Source of the DNA: Brachypterus glaber
Taxonomy: Eukaryota; Arthropoda; Insecta; Coleoptera; Kateretidae
Assembly: GCA_958510825.1 (NCBI GenBank)
Contig: OY294050.1
Span: forward strand, 7,541,340-7,605,339
DNA length: 64,000 nt
Direction: 5' to 3'
Of this stretch, positions 1 through 12,100 are shown piece by piece; the first letter of the stretch is position 1; every line of letters starts with the position of its first letter. A program made the translations under genes and the position numbers. Under the pieces are notes generated by a model. It worked only from the letters and a program-made list of their open reading frames with translations. It had not been told where the DNA came from and searched no databases.

Positions 1-269
1 TTCAAATTACAGAACGTTATGTTTTACTGTAACAACTTGTATTAAATAACTGAAGTATTTAATATGGTAACAAATTCTAAGTGTACAAATGTGGCAATAT
101 ATTATTCAGCAGCATTTATGATTTGATGTGACTAATATTAATAATAATTACATAAACAAGGCGTGGCTTTTTAATAACGGATCTGCATGGAGTGAATAAA
201 AGTAATTATTATTATTATTATTTATGGTACTAGTGAGTTAAATGAGAGATTAATCATTAGAAAAAATTA

Positions 270-331
270 GTGTACCACCGGTGGTACACCAAGGTCTGTC
301 TCCAAAAAGAAGTGCGCCACCGGTGGTACAC
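270..331. repeat. Two CCACCGGTGG palindromes in a short repeat
   Basis: A 20-bp perfect palindrome centred on CCACCGGTGG occupies 270-289. A near copy with one change on its left arm lies at 312-331. They are about 42 bp apart. They may be the two ends of a very small inverted-repeat element, or a degenerate tandem. No function is assigned. Confidence 0.5.
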
Positions 332-435
332 TGTTTTATCATGTTTTTTTCAGTTTTTATGGCATTAAAACGTTAATCTAATAGCAGGGCCCACAAAATT
401 GGGCATGCATGTTAAGAAATGGTATAATCTTATTA

Positions 436-522
436 TAGGGACACTAGATCTAGGTCTTAAGTTAGCAACGCGATAGACTGTCTATCGCCTTGCTAACTTA
501 AGATCTAGATCTAGTGTCCCTA
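436..522. mobile_element. 87-bp palindromic hAT-type MITE, copy 1
   Basis: The element starts TAGGGACACTAGATCTAG and ends with its reverse complement, so it is almost entirely one hairpin. It is flanked by a perfect 8-bp direct repeat TCTTATTA (428-435 and 523-530). An 8-bp target duplication and TAGGG ends are typical of the hAT superfamily. No coding capacity. Sister copies lie at 23602-23666, 55411-55471 and 58343-58429. Confidence 0.85.
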
Positions 523-1326
523 TCTTATTAATATATTGGTCTACTGTAATTTTTGAATTATGTAAAAAATGTTATTTTTGCACACAGATAAAATTAAAGC
601 AAAGAAGTTTTTTGGAAAACTTTTCGATTTTTGGCTTTCACTGCAACATATTAATCCACATTGTTCATACGAGTCCTAGCCACACCTCATATTTTTAATT
701 GTTATAATTGTCATAGATTGGTTTAAAATAAAATTAAAAAATAAAAATTTATCTTAAGCTACCACAGATTTGCTTATATCAAGTTTTTTTTTGTAAAAAA
801 TTACCGTAATCTACAAGTTTTTGTTTTATGGAGTATATTTTATGTCCCAACAATAAAACATTAAATAATACCTACTAAATAAAGCTTTCAACCCACTCTT
901 TTTTTGGTTTTTACCTTTTATATGTTTTTTTAAATATTTTTTTGTCAAAAAGTATAAAACATTGACTAAATATTTTCACTTTATTATTTGTCATCCCAAG
1001 CATATTAAAAATTTTACATATTTTTACACTTAAAAAAAAAGTCAATATAAAATAAAAAATAATTTATGAATATTTTACACAAAAAAAAATAATAAGAATT
1101 AATTTGTTTTAAAATTTTGAACTAAATCTCACTGAATTATTTCAAAAAATAAACTAAATAAATGGTAATAGGTTTACCAGATTTTTTTATTCGTTTTTTA
1201 ATAATTATATTATGTTGTTTTTTTTACCTTTACAAAATGTATTAATTATGCTCCATGGCTTCTGCCTCCATTCCATGCTATGTAGTCAAAGAGTAGGTGG
1301 AATGAAGGATGAAGCTACTTCGCATA

Positions 1327-1403
1327 CTGCCTTGCTAAGCTGAAAGGTCATATCTGTGTATGTTAAACCTATGTAGATAGGACCTTTCAGCTTAGCACGG
1401 CAG
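1327..1403. mobile_element. 77-bp hairpin MITE
   Basis: Terminal inverted repeats begin CTGCCTTGCTAAGCTGAAAG on the left and are matched with about two changes on the right (1381-1403). The flanks share CATA (1323-1326 and 1404-1407), a possible 4-bp target duplication. It is non-coding and different in sequence from the TAGGGACAC family. Confidence 0.65.
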
Positions 1404-1625
1404 CATAATCAGGATAGATTTTCCTACAGGTAAGTCGATTGATCCATTAATTAAAGTGTGCTTAAAGTGTAATAATAAAATAGCTTAATTGTCATATAAA
1501 ACATTAAAACATTAAAACTTTAAATCTATACGAGTCATTATAGTTTTAATAAATAAAATATTTAAAAACTCAGAAAAGTAACAAAAAATATATCTATAAT
1601 TTTTTTTAATGATATGTAAATACTT

Positions 1626-3124
1626 TTACTTTCTTTTTTTCTTTACTTTTCTTTTCCCAGATTTGGTTGGAGCTGCTGCTGCTTTTAGCGAAGAAAAATC
1701 TTCGTTTGGATCCTCAATGGGTGGGACTTTCCCGGAATCATCACTTTCCGTTGTAGTTGCCTCCCTCGAACTGGGTAAATCCGCTTTTTCGTCATCAGAG
1801 GACTTATCGGTTTTAACCGCGTCATCGTTGGATGAGTTTTGCATTGAACTTTCTTCCCCGGTTATGTCATCCAACGAAAGCAAGTCTTGCACAACAGGCT
1901 CGACTTCCTCCTCAGTTTCTGTAGCAATGTCTTCCTTTTCTTTTTCATTACAATCCAAAAGGTTCTTTTCAACCGTTTCTTTTGGTTTCATTGAAGCTAC
2001 ACTACTCCAAGATTTTTTGGGCACGGGTATAGTTATTTCTATAGATTTTTCTATATTATTATTTTCCTTATTTGCGTTTGGTATTTTGATTCCTAATTTA
2101 GTTTTAGGTTTACGAACTTTTTTCGAAAATATTTTTTCCTCTGGAACCATAACCTCTTCAAAACTCATTTCAACTGGTCTATTATTATCTTTTTTATTTT
2201 TGTTACTATTTGAATAATAATTTTCTTCATCGGCATCGTCTAGCGGTGGGGGTAGGTCAAAATGAAAATCATCAAAAGCATCATCAACTGTGTTACTCAA
2301 AAAAGTATAATCAATTTTTGCCAAAGGTTCTAAAGGCGCCAGAACAGGCAAGTCCAAAATCGGTTCTGCAACAGGCTCAATTTGAGTGCGTTCTGGCAAG
2401 TCAAACGGGTCATCTGTAAAATCATAAAGAATTTTAGGCTCATTTTTAATCCTTTTTGAACTTTTTTGATTTTCTTTAACCGTCTTTTTATTAACTGGAG
2501 AGGCATTTCTACTTTTAACCGGAGAAGATTTTCTTGATTTTACTGGAGACAAATCTCTTGAGTCAGAGTTTTCCGGAGATATATCTCTAGACTTAACTGA
2601 TGACATTCGTGTTTCAGTCAAAACAGGAGAAATATCTCTCGATGTGGGTTTATATTTCACCGGAGGTTCTCTCAGTGTTATTGTAGTTTTAACTGGAGAT
2701 TTTTCTCTTAATCTGTAAGACTTAACTGGAGATTCATCCCTGGTAGTTTTTTTAGTCACAACCGGAGAGGTTTCCCTAGGTTTAGGTTTAATTTTAACTG
2801 GCGAATCTTCCCTTTTATTTTTATTTTCGTCCTTTGTTTTCTTCGGTTTTTTTAACAGTTTGGTAACGGTTACCTCTGTAGTATTATCTAGATTTTTAAC
2901 TATAATATTATCGCTTAACTTTTGCTTTGGCATCTCTGTGTAATGTATCGGTTTTGGGGTAACCAGCGGCCTAAACGTAGCTTCGTCGCAGTTCTCCAGA
3001 ATCACCACTTCCTCGATGTTAACACAAGGTTCTTCGTCGTCCGAAGGCAGGGTTACCACGGTGCCCAATGGGTTAACCACTTTGGTAACGTGCGGTTTCA
3101 TCGACACTATTACGCACCGTCCAC
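1626..3124 (-). CDS. BCAS3: BCAS3 terminal exon: long low-complexity tail with SPVK array
   Basis: This exon could be taken for an intronless gene, but its reading frame stays open upstream through a good 3' splice site (TTTTTCTGTACAG at 3125). It joins exon 5 in phase 1 (RDTG|GRCVIVSMKPHV), which supports it as the BCAS3 last exon, residues 755-1253. Residues about 862-965 hold a run of (S/T)PVK-like repeats (DSPVK, ESPVK, KSPVK, LSPVK, SSPVK) between basic linkers; S-P-x-K is the CDK phosphorylation consensus. An acidic/hydrophobic patch (LPPPLDD, about residue 1045) follows, then an acidic stretch and a basic end KKKRK. The tail is not comparable to the human C terminus by eye. That it belongs to BCAS3 is inference from phase and splice signals. 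Confidence 0.82.
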
Positions 3125-6100
3125 CTGTACAGAAAAAGCCAGTGGCAGGTTAAAACTGACAATTTTTCGTATTGTTTGTATTCAACTCTTTATCATGCAA
3201 AAACCATGCGATTACAGAAAACCAAAGACAAACGGGGAATTTTCGGGAAAGTTTTAGTCGTTGTTAGTAAATATGCAAGTGGGAATTTTTATTGTGTGCA
3301 ATTTTGTAATTCTGTAACTTTTTCCATTATAAAGAAACATTTCCTACAATATATTACATTTAAAAGTGAAGCAAACGCCGAAAATTTTGATTAAAAAAAA
3401 AGTTTAAAGGGTTCGTATCTAATTTTTTAATCAGTTGGTTTTGGAAAATATTGTTTTCCAGTAATTCAAATTTATACAAGTACATTGTCAAATATAAAAA
3501 TAATTAACAGAATTCAATAAAAGAATGGCACTCCGACATCAATGCCTTAATCTCTGTAGTGTTATTGAATCTTACTTCTTAAGACTTAATAAATGATTCT
3601 TCATATGAACAAATCATTATTAGATCTTATGGCTGATTCAAGCATAATTATCACTAACCAAACTAAGCCATTTAGTCCTTTCTACTGGCCAGGTGAGAAG
3701 ACATCTTTCTTTTTGCACAATAAAAGGACAAAACGGCTAAGTTAGTGATAATTATGCCTGAATTAGCCTCTAATAAACAAGGTCCAATAGCACTAGAGAG
3801 TGCTATATGGTTTAAGCGATGTGAAGAGAGTGGTATTCTTTCTTGGAATAAATATATTGGTATGTCTTCAAGCCAAAAGCTTGTGTGGATTAATATTCAC
3901 AGCTAAAGATAACTTTGCACAAGTTCATTTTATTGAAAAAAAATATTTGACTTAACTTCACATTTAATACAATTTGTTTTAAAATATTTTACAATTAAAA
4001 AATGTGAATTAAAAATACATGTAATAATATTAATTAGTCAGAACTAAGTCAAATGAAAAAAAAGTTAGTAAACGGTAGTTTGTGAAAAACAAAAGTTAAG
4101 AAAAAGTTACAGAAAATACCTAAAAACGTCAAAAGAGAATATAAAACATTCTAATAAAAAAAAACTAGGGATCTACATCTAAAAAATGTTATTTTGTGCA
4201 TTATTATTCAATTCTACTTTCCCCAGGGAAAGTCTTGCGTTAGTAAAAGAAAACTGAAAATTTTTTATTGCTTTTTTACGTTTCTCGGCGTTTTATATCG
4301 AAAAAAAAAATGATTTTCGCCAGAAAAAAATTTGTCTGTCGGTCTGTCTGTGTCCGGAATATTTGTGACTACGATAACTCAAGAACGCTTCGAGCTAAAG
4401 ACTTCAAATTGGACCACAGGTCCAAAGTTCTAGTCTGGGATTGTTTTTACTAAAAATTGGGGTGAGGTTAGGGGGTAAAATAGGGTAAAAATAATTTTTT
4501 CAAAAAAAAAAATCGAAAAAACTAACATTTTTTTAAATATATTTTTTTAAGTGTTTTTTAATTTTTTTTTCAACCTAGGCCTTTAGGGGAAATTGTTATT
4601 TTGTTAGCAGCAGTTTTTTGTTTACAGGTACTTAAATTGAATAACTTAATACGGTGCGCAAAAAAAAGTTAAAATAGATAATTTAAAAAATATACACAGA
4701 AAAAAAATAGGAAGCATTTGCGTGGATCAGTTTTTGCCTGCCTTTGGCTTATCCTGATAAATAGCCTACACCACTAAATTAATATAAGGGGCTGTTCAAG
4801 AATTACGTCACCCATCTATAGGGGGAGAGGGTGTAGCCAAAAGTAACGCCCTATACAAAATTTTAGGTGGTGATTGGTTGTAGTTGGGGAGGTCTAAAAT
4901 AGGTGACGTAATTTTTGAACATCCTGCAACGTGTTAAAAGCTAGGGCACTGTTCACTTAACACGGTGCTCCTAAAACAGGTTTAAATCAAAAGTGACCCC
5001 AGTTTTATTGTTGGATTTTGTTATATGAAGGGGTCTTTCTACCTTCAAATTAAAAAAAAAATAAAAAAAATATACAGGATGTCCAGTAAATGATGTCATT
5101 AATTTTAAGGGGTGATTCTACATAGGAAAATACGAAAAAAAGTTCCTATAGACATGTGTCTAAAAATGCGTTGAAAGTGGCTAAAAAATAAACTAACCTT
5201 AAAAGCCCATCTTGTTATGCTATCTTTATGTACTTATTTTAAACAGGGATGTGTGAAACTGGGTGGCCTTAATAGTAACTTTTTTGTAATTTTATTTTTG
5301 GAATATGATTCCTCAAGTCAAAATACATAAAAAAGGTACTCTTGTTGTAATACTGTAGAATTAACCGAGAAAAATTCATTTGAAGGCGAAATTTCACGGA
5401 TCGAGGACGAAAAATTAAGTGATAATTAATATGTTTAAAACAAAATTTCAATGATGTATTTTGAACTGAGAAATCATATCCCAAAAATTAAATTACAAAA
5501 AAAATACACAGAAAAAAGTTTGGGAAAAAAAATTAATAAGGCCCCTTCGTTTTACACACCCCTGGTTAAAATAAGTACATGAAAATAACATACGAAGATG
5601 AGCCTTATTAATATTAGTTCACGTGCAAAACCTCGTTGCTATATCTCAAAGGGTTTCTATGTTATTAAATAAAAACCGATTTTTTTTAGCTAGTTTCAAG
5701 CTCCATTACGACGCATTTTTAGACATATATTTATACGAACTGTTTTTCATATTTTCCTATGTAGAATCACCCCTTAAAATTAATGACATCATTTACTGGG
5801 TATCCTGTATAAAAATAAAAAAGATATTGTGAAGTTTTGTAGGTATGTTTATTTATATTCAAAAAATACAAAAAAAAAGTGCCATTCTTTGGCCGTTTTT
5901 TTTTTTTTTTTTTGAAAAACATATAATGCAATATAACCCTGATTTAAACCTATTTCAGTATTAAAAGACACAATTTTAAGAAAAAAAATATATTTTTAGA
6001 TTTGGTTTCAAACCTTGTTTAAAAAGTGTTTTTTTTTTCTTAAATCATCTTAAAGTGAACAATGTGTGATGTTACTAAAATTATTTACATAGCAAAGAAT

Positions 6101-9100
6101 TGGATCCAAGTGAAAAATAAGCTTTCGAAAAAGCTATCAATTTAACTAAAAATAAAAAATGCCATATTATAATGTAAATAGTTTTAATAACAGAATAATC
6201 TGTATGTGCTAGGTATGTTTTTGTCATATAGGAACTAAACAGTATTAATTCTAGAAGTTAAATTTACAAGTAAAATTTTGAATACAATATAAATATTTCT
6301 CCGAATAAATTGGAGAGAACAAAGCAGTAAAATTTAAAACAGCAGCCATTTTAAAATAAATTACGCGTTAAAAAAATATAACTAAAGTGATCCTAAATCA
6401 GAAGTCACTTTTTTAAGTCTAATAAGGATAAAGTTTTTGTAAAAACTCAATACTACAATAAAAGATTCAGAATCAAAAATTCGACAGAACAAAGTTTCCA
6501 CGTTATAACATTTCTACTTCATTTTTGGAAACAAGTAATAAATTTTTAAAAGTTCCTCTTATAAACTCATTGAAGGAAAGACTATAATGTTTAATTTTTA
6601 TCACAGGAAGTTTTTTGAACCCGTTTAGAAGAGAAAAAGATGCAAGTCGCTTGTAAAACAAGTTTACACTACGATATTTCACAAATGCTTTGACCCAGTG
6701 ACTTGAAATTTGAAACAAAGATTTGTTCCAAATTTCAAGTCTCTATGTCCACGATTTCTTCAAATATCATAGTGTCCGCCGGAATTTTTTAATAAGCATT
6801 AATAGGTTTTATCAAGGTGGGCATTGAAATCGTACATTTACAACATAGTTTGATTTAGTTTAACAGGTAAGAATTAATTTTTAAATTAAGGTTATTCATT
6901 TGTCAAATTCAAAACATATCAAAGCAAAAACACAGTATCCGCTTTGATTTTTTTTCTAAAAATTAAAATTAGTAGAATAAAATTTATCGGAAAAATAAAA
7001 CAACCTAATTTACTTAACTTTTTTAATTATAAAGCATTATAAGAATAATTTAAAAAGTACAGTACAAAAAACTAACAAAAAATCCAGTACTTACTGTATT
7101 ATAAACAGTTTTTGTCAAAAGCTTTACCCAACTTTTAAAATTTCTTGTCAGAATGATATGATGTAAAATTTACAATTTCAATGCCTCCCTTGATAAAACC
7201 TATTAATGCTTTTTAAAGAAAAATCGGCAGATGTAAAGTTGTTTTGCCAGCGACTTGCATCTTTTTCTCTACTATAGTAAAAAATGATAGCATTCCGCAA
7301 CTTGTGAAGGGGCTAAAAAGTACGCTACTACTGACCTGTATCTCTAATGCTGGGTGATTCCTGCATCGCATCCGCCAAATCCTCCTTCAATTGCAGCTCG
7401 CCCGGTCCGCCCATTTCGTCGCAGGTTCTCTGGTAATTTTCGATCAACGATTGTTCGCAACTGCTCGCAGAGCCAGACTCGATCAAAATTGCGTTCGCTT
7501 TGGTGATTGGCATATTCACCGGCTTCGACCTTGCCAGATCCAGGGGCGTGGCCTCGGCTAGAGAGCTGAAAGATAAATGACATCCCAAATAGCAACGATG
7601 ATATAAAAATATTCTCTAATCATTCTACTGAGAATAATCTTAGAATACATTTTGCTTTCCTATTTTGAAAATACCTACTATTTGTTTACAAACAAACCGA
7701 GATGTTGGCGATACTTTATATAAACGGTATGCGTATTCTAGAGAGAAGAGTTGTTAGTTCGTTGAGTTTTGCTGACTTTTAAATGTTGTCTATTATATCT
7801 TGAATAGTTTAAGACCTTGTTTTGTACCACACACTAATACACATTTCACTATTCTGAATATTGGCTAGCATAGACTTCACAGATAATAAAATAGGTTAGA
7901 TAGTTTTGCAAGTTATGAGAAGATGCTGAGTATATTCTGCAAGATTTTTTTAAGAATGATCATAGAAGCTTTCGCATGCTTAAAACGGTATTAAAACTTT
8001 CTAAGAATGTTCTACGTAAAATAGCGCAATTACTTGCCATACTTTAGGATGTACCGTGAAAGTATTATTTTATTAGTAAAGTGTAAAGTGAATATTTCGT
8101 CACTCCCGTGCAACAAGGATGTAACTCAAGTTAGATCTATTTTGAGTTATACTCATAAGTAAACGCCTTGAAAAAAGACACACATTGTGGTACTACTCAG
8201 ATTTATCCACATGCTATTTTAAACAAAAGTTTACCTAAAAACACTAAAGTAAGAAATTCTAAACTTGAATATTATCAGAAACAAACAATAAATAAACAAT
8301 AAATACTTATACAGTTAAATAGAAAATGTTATAAGCTTCCAAATGATGTATCACAGGCTTCCTTTTCCACTTCAATCATTTCCCCACCCTTAAATAAGAA
8401 AAAAAATATTTTAGAAATTTAGCTGTCGTGAAAAATGACAATATATGAGTTACGGCTTTGTTGCTTGGGGGTATGGATTTATGTTTTTTAATTTTTACTT
8501 ACCCATTAGCGGTGGTGTACGTCTTGAAGGTAAACTGTGGTCCCATCCATAGCCTCCTATGTGGCCCAGCGTGCGTGACGATTTCAACTTGTGACAACCA
8601 ATGATCATCGTTGTGATCCGGCTTCGATTTTTTATAACGCGGTACGTCTTGAGTGACGTAGTTCAAATTTTTCAAGCTCAGCGGAAGCGGAATGTCCACG
8701 GCATGCGGTTGTCTTTGTAGAGTCCACTGTGCTTTGGCGGTGACCGTTAATTCTATAGAGGAGTCATCGCATACTTTTTCTTTGGGTATAGAAGAGCAAG
8801 GATGAGGCTCCAAGTCGTACTGAATCAGAGCCCCATGGCAAGACATTATAAATAAAGATTCTACTGGTTTTGCTTGAACTTTGGTCTTGGCTTCGCGGTT
8901 GATAGGCAACCCGTCTATCCAAGCCCTGGGTGGCGCAAAAATCGTTGTTAGCCTTAGAGATATGTTCTCCTCTGAAGAAGAAGGTATTCTTTGCCTTACT
9001 GCTGGTTGTCTTTGAGGTAGATTCCCGATGTTTTGCATATAAATCGGTTGTCTGATTTGAGCTAGAGGTTGCACGACCGTAGGATAAGGAAACGGGGGAA

Positions 9101-12100
9101 ACCTAGGGTTGTTATACGGATATATAGAGGTAATAGGTGTTTCCATCAGAGAAACAGGACTATTCGACCTTCCTTCAGCTGTCAAACCTGCAGATCTATG
9201 GAATCGAGACATTTTATTTACCACATGAGGTGTCGCGTGCGTTCTAACCCCCACATTACCCCCGTACGGGGTTATAGGAAACACGTGGCTAGTTCCGCGC
9301 AGCGACGAAACTGCTACCCAACGAGAATCAGGCGAAAAACACATATCTTGCACTTTAGCAGTCGTGTCTCCCCTATGCAATACGTATAAGTGATGAACCG
9401 CCGCTAAAGATGGACCACCGGGGTGCGGATGTATTCGGAACAAATGAAAATCGTGTCCGCGTTTGTCGGCTGTCAAAAGTAGAAGCCCACTAGGATCGAA
9501 TTGTAAGCAAACGATGGCTTCCGTATGCGCCGTGAAGTGAGCTACAATAGAATCGGGGGTGATGTTTTTTTCGTTTGATTCGATGTCCAGGATGGTGATG
9601 ATTCCCTTCTGGGGCACGTCGGAGCAGCCGCCCGCTTGCGGGCTGTTTGGGGATGTTCCGGGTTTGTAGTTTTGCGCGCCAAAACTACTGGCAACTGTTT
9701 CACCTAGCTCCCTCAATCCACGTCCAAGGGATTTTGCAGCGTGGAGAACCGTAGCCGTGTAGCTCTAAAAGAAATTTTTAAATTAATAAGATATTAGGTC
9801 TGAAAAGGGGGCGGCGGTAGCTCAGTCGTGAACGCCTCGATCTAGTATTCGAGAGGCCGGGGTTCAATCCTCGGTTGTGGAACAACTTTTTCACAGAAAT
9901 AAAATACCGTCGTTTCCCCACCACGTCGGCTTGTGCTGCCGAAGATCTAAGCACACAGTACAGAAAAAGGTTTGCAGTGGATAATGCCGCATAGCACTCG
10001 GACCTGTGATACTACCCGGGCGCACCGAGAGGGAGCAGCAAGGTAGCTGTCAGGTCTGTTGGCAGAGCTCACTTTAAGGACTTCCAAGCAACGAGGATCT
10101 GTACTAAGGCTGCAAGCGAAAATGATCCTTAAGCAGTTTGGCGCCGGTCCAAGTGCACTGGCAGCCAATAAACTTAAGAATCAAAGCCGCTCACTTAGCC
10201 AAAAAAGCCGATAAAACGAGGTTCGGATTCCTCGCTAAACTGTAGGTCCCGGGGTACAACAACTAAAATCCTCGTTAGAGTAGAAAAACTAGTAACACAG
10301 GGGTAGGCAAAAAGGACCATATGGTCTAGTTGCCAGGCTTGACCTCCCCACCATTACTACTACTAGGTCTGAAAATATAGAGAATTGTTTCTTTTTACCA
10401 TAAATAAGTTACTTACCTGAATTCCTTCTCCTTCATTTCCTCCACTACTGCGTTTGGAGGAGTTTAATTTTTTCTCTGCATAGGCCATCCACCTGGTGCC
10501 TAAAGCAATCGGATTGGGCTGAAGTCCTGGACTTAGGTAGCAAGTAGTTACTGTAAGTCTATCTTCTAGAGTAAAAGCGTCAAAAATTGCGATTTTTTCG
10601 GAAAAGGTCACCGCTACAGATTTTCTATTGCACAAAACATTCAGTATTTGAGTTTTAAATTTTATTAGTTTTACCTAAAACAATAGAATTTTGTAAGATA
10701 GATAGTATTTTTTTATATTATAAAATAGTTACCTGTTCACTCGTCTTCAGAGACAAAAAATTTAGCGAACAAAATTGTGATCCTGGTGTGAGACTATCAC
10801 AAACAGCCACTAGAGGTCGTTTACTTGAAAAAATGTCTTGAATATTTGTATTTCCTACGACGTACGGATTGGACAGTACTTTCATAACTTTTACAGATCC
10901 GTGGCGCCATGACAGAATCTCGGTGGCCTCGCCATTGGCCAGAATAGCCCAAATCTGAATACAAAATGTATATTAGCAAAATGAAAGTGTCTCCTAAGAG
11001 GAATTATTGTGATCGATCTAAAATTTTATAAACAAATGGTTGCATAATTTGTTTAAAAATGGTCTTGTCTCTTGGTCTGTCTTAAACCATCAGCAGTTTT
11101 TTTTTAAATATCCCTGATTATCGAGTTGTGGAGATTCAAGTTATAGAGGTTTGACTGTATTTACATTAAAAATATGTTAATACTACTTTTTTTGTATAAC
11201 ATTAAAAACTACCTTTTATTATGCTGTAATATCACATTACAAATAAAGTAAATCAACATACATGGTGTATTTGAAATTCTACATCAGAAAATATGTCAAA
11301 ATGTTCTTCTAAACATGACTAAAAATGCGTTGTGAGGGAGCTAATCCCCTTTGAAAGTGGCTAAAAAGTAGTTTTTATTTAATAACTCAGGAACCCTTTG
11401 AGATATAGCAACGAGGTTTTGCACGTGAACGAATCTTAATAAGCCCCATCTTCGTATGTTATTTTTATGTATTTATTTTAAACAGGGTTGTACAAAACTG
11501 TGGGGTCTTATCAGTTTTTTCTCCCAAACTTTTTTCTGTGCAACTTTTTTGTAATTTTATTTTTGGAATATGATTCCTCAGGTCAAAATACATAAAAAAA
11601 GGTACTCTTGTTGTAATACTGTACGATTAACCATTTTCGAGAAAAAATCATTTGAATGTGAAATTTCACGGTATGAAGACGAAAAATACTAAAATGTTGA
11701 AAACCGAGATTTTAATTCAGGGAGAATGTAGATCAAAAACTAAGAAAAAAACCTCATATACAGGTACTTCCAAAAATCAATCCTAAGACAATTTTAAAGG
11801 GCCATAGTAGTTTTAAATGCGATTTTTCGACCTACATGTATAGAAACTTTTTTCTTTGCCACCCGTAATTAATGCTTCTGGCTAACCTGTATGCCATTGG
11901 TGTATCCCAACACCAGTATCAGAGGTGGGGGTACGTTTTTCTCGCATTCAAAATTCGGCGAGAAAGTGGACTCGTCGCAATCCAACTGTTCAAAATGAGC
12001 CCACTGGATCTGGTCCTTTGAGTCCTGGGGTTGTTGATACGCTGTCGGCACCACCTCGTTGATAAATCCGGCAACACTGTCCAGTATCGTCGGATCGGTG

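Larger units (their letters stand above)
1..1625. other. Region 3' of the BCAS3 gene, no gene seen
   Basis: This is very AT-rich sequence with no convincing coding potential. It holds two short palindromic elements (436-522 and 1327-1403) and a pair of CCACCGGTGG palindromes (270-331), listed separately. It should contain the BCAS3 3' UTR. A minus-strand AATAAA reads at 1191-1186, about 435 nt past the stop codon, and could be the poly(A) signal; that is only a guess because AATAAA is frequent in such AT-rich DNA. Confidence 0.5.
3125..7335 (-). other. BCAS3 intron 5, filled with foldback elements
   Basis: This is the largest BCAS3 intron. It contains a hairpin element (3631-3768), a microsatellite-type repeat rich in GTCTGTCTG (about 4250-4640), a TTACGTCA-ended MITE (4798-4926), a 740-bp foldback (5072-5811) and a 630-bp foldback (6635-7266). 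No further exon with conserved coding sequence was seen, and exon 5 to exon 6 joins in phase without one. Confidence 0.7.

Noticed and set aside
1609..2217. 202-codon plus-strand open frame
   Set aside because: It lies antisense to the BCAS3 terminal exon and is the Ser/Leu-rich shadow of its low-complexity coding sequence.
8337..8390. Possible extra BCAS3 exon (minus strand, after TTTAAG)
   Set aside because: It meets a stop in every phase that fits exon 4, and exon 4 to exon 5 joins directly in frame to conserved sequence.
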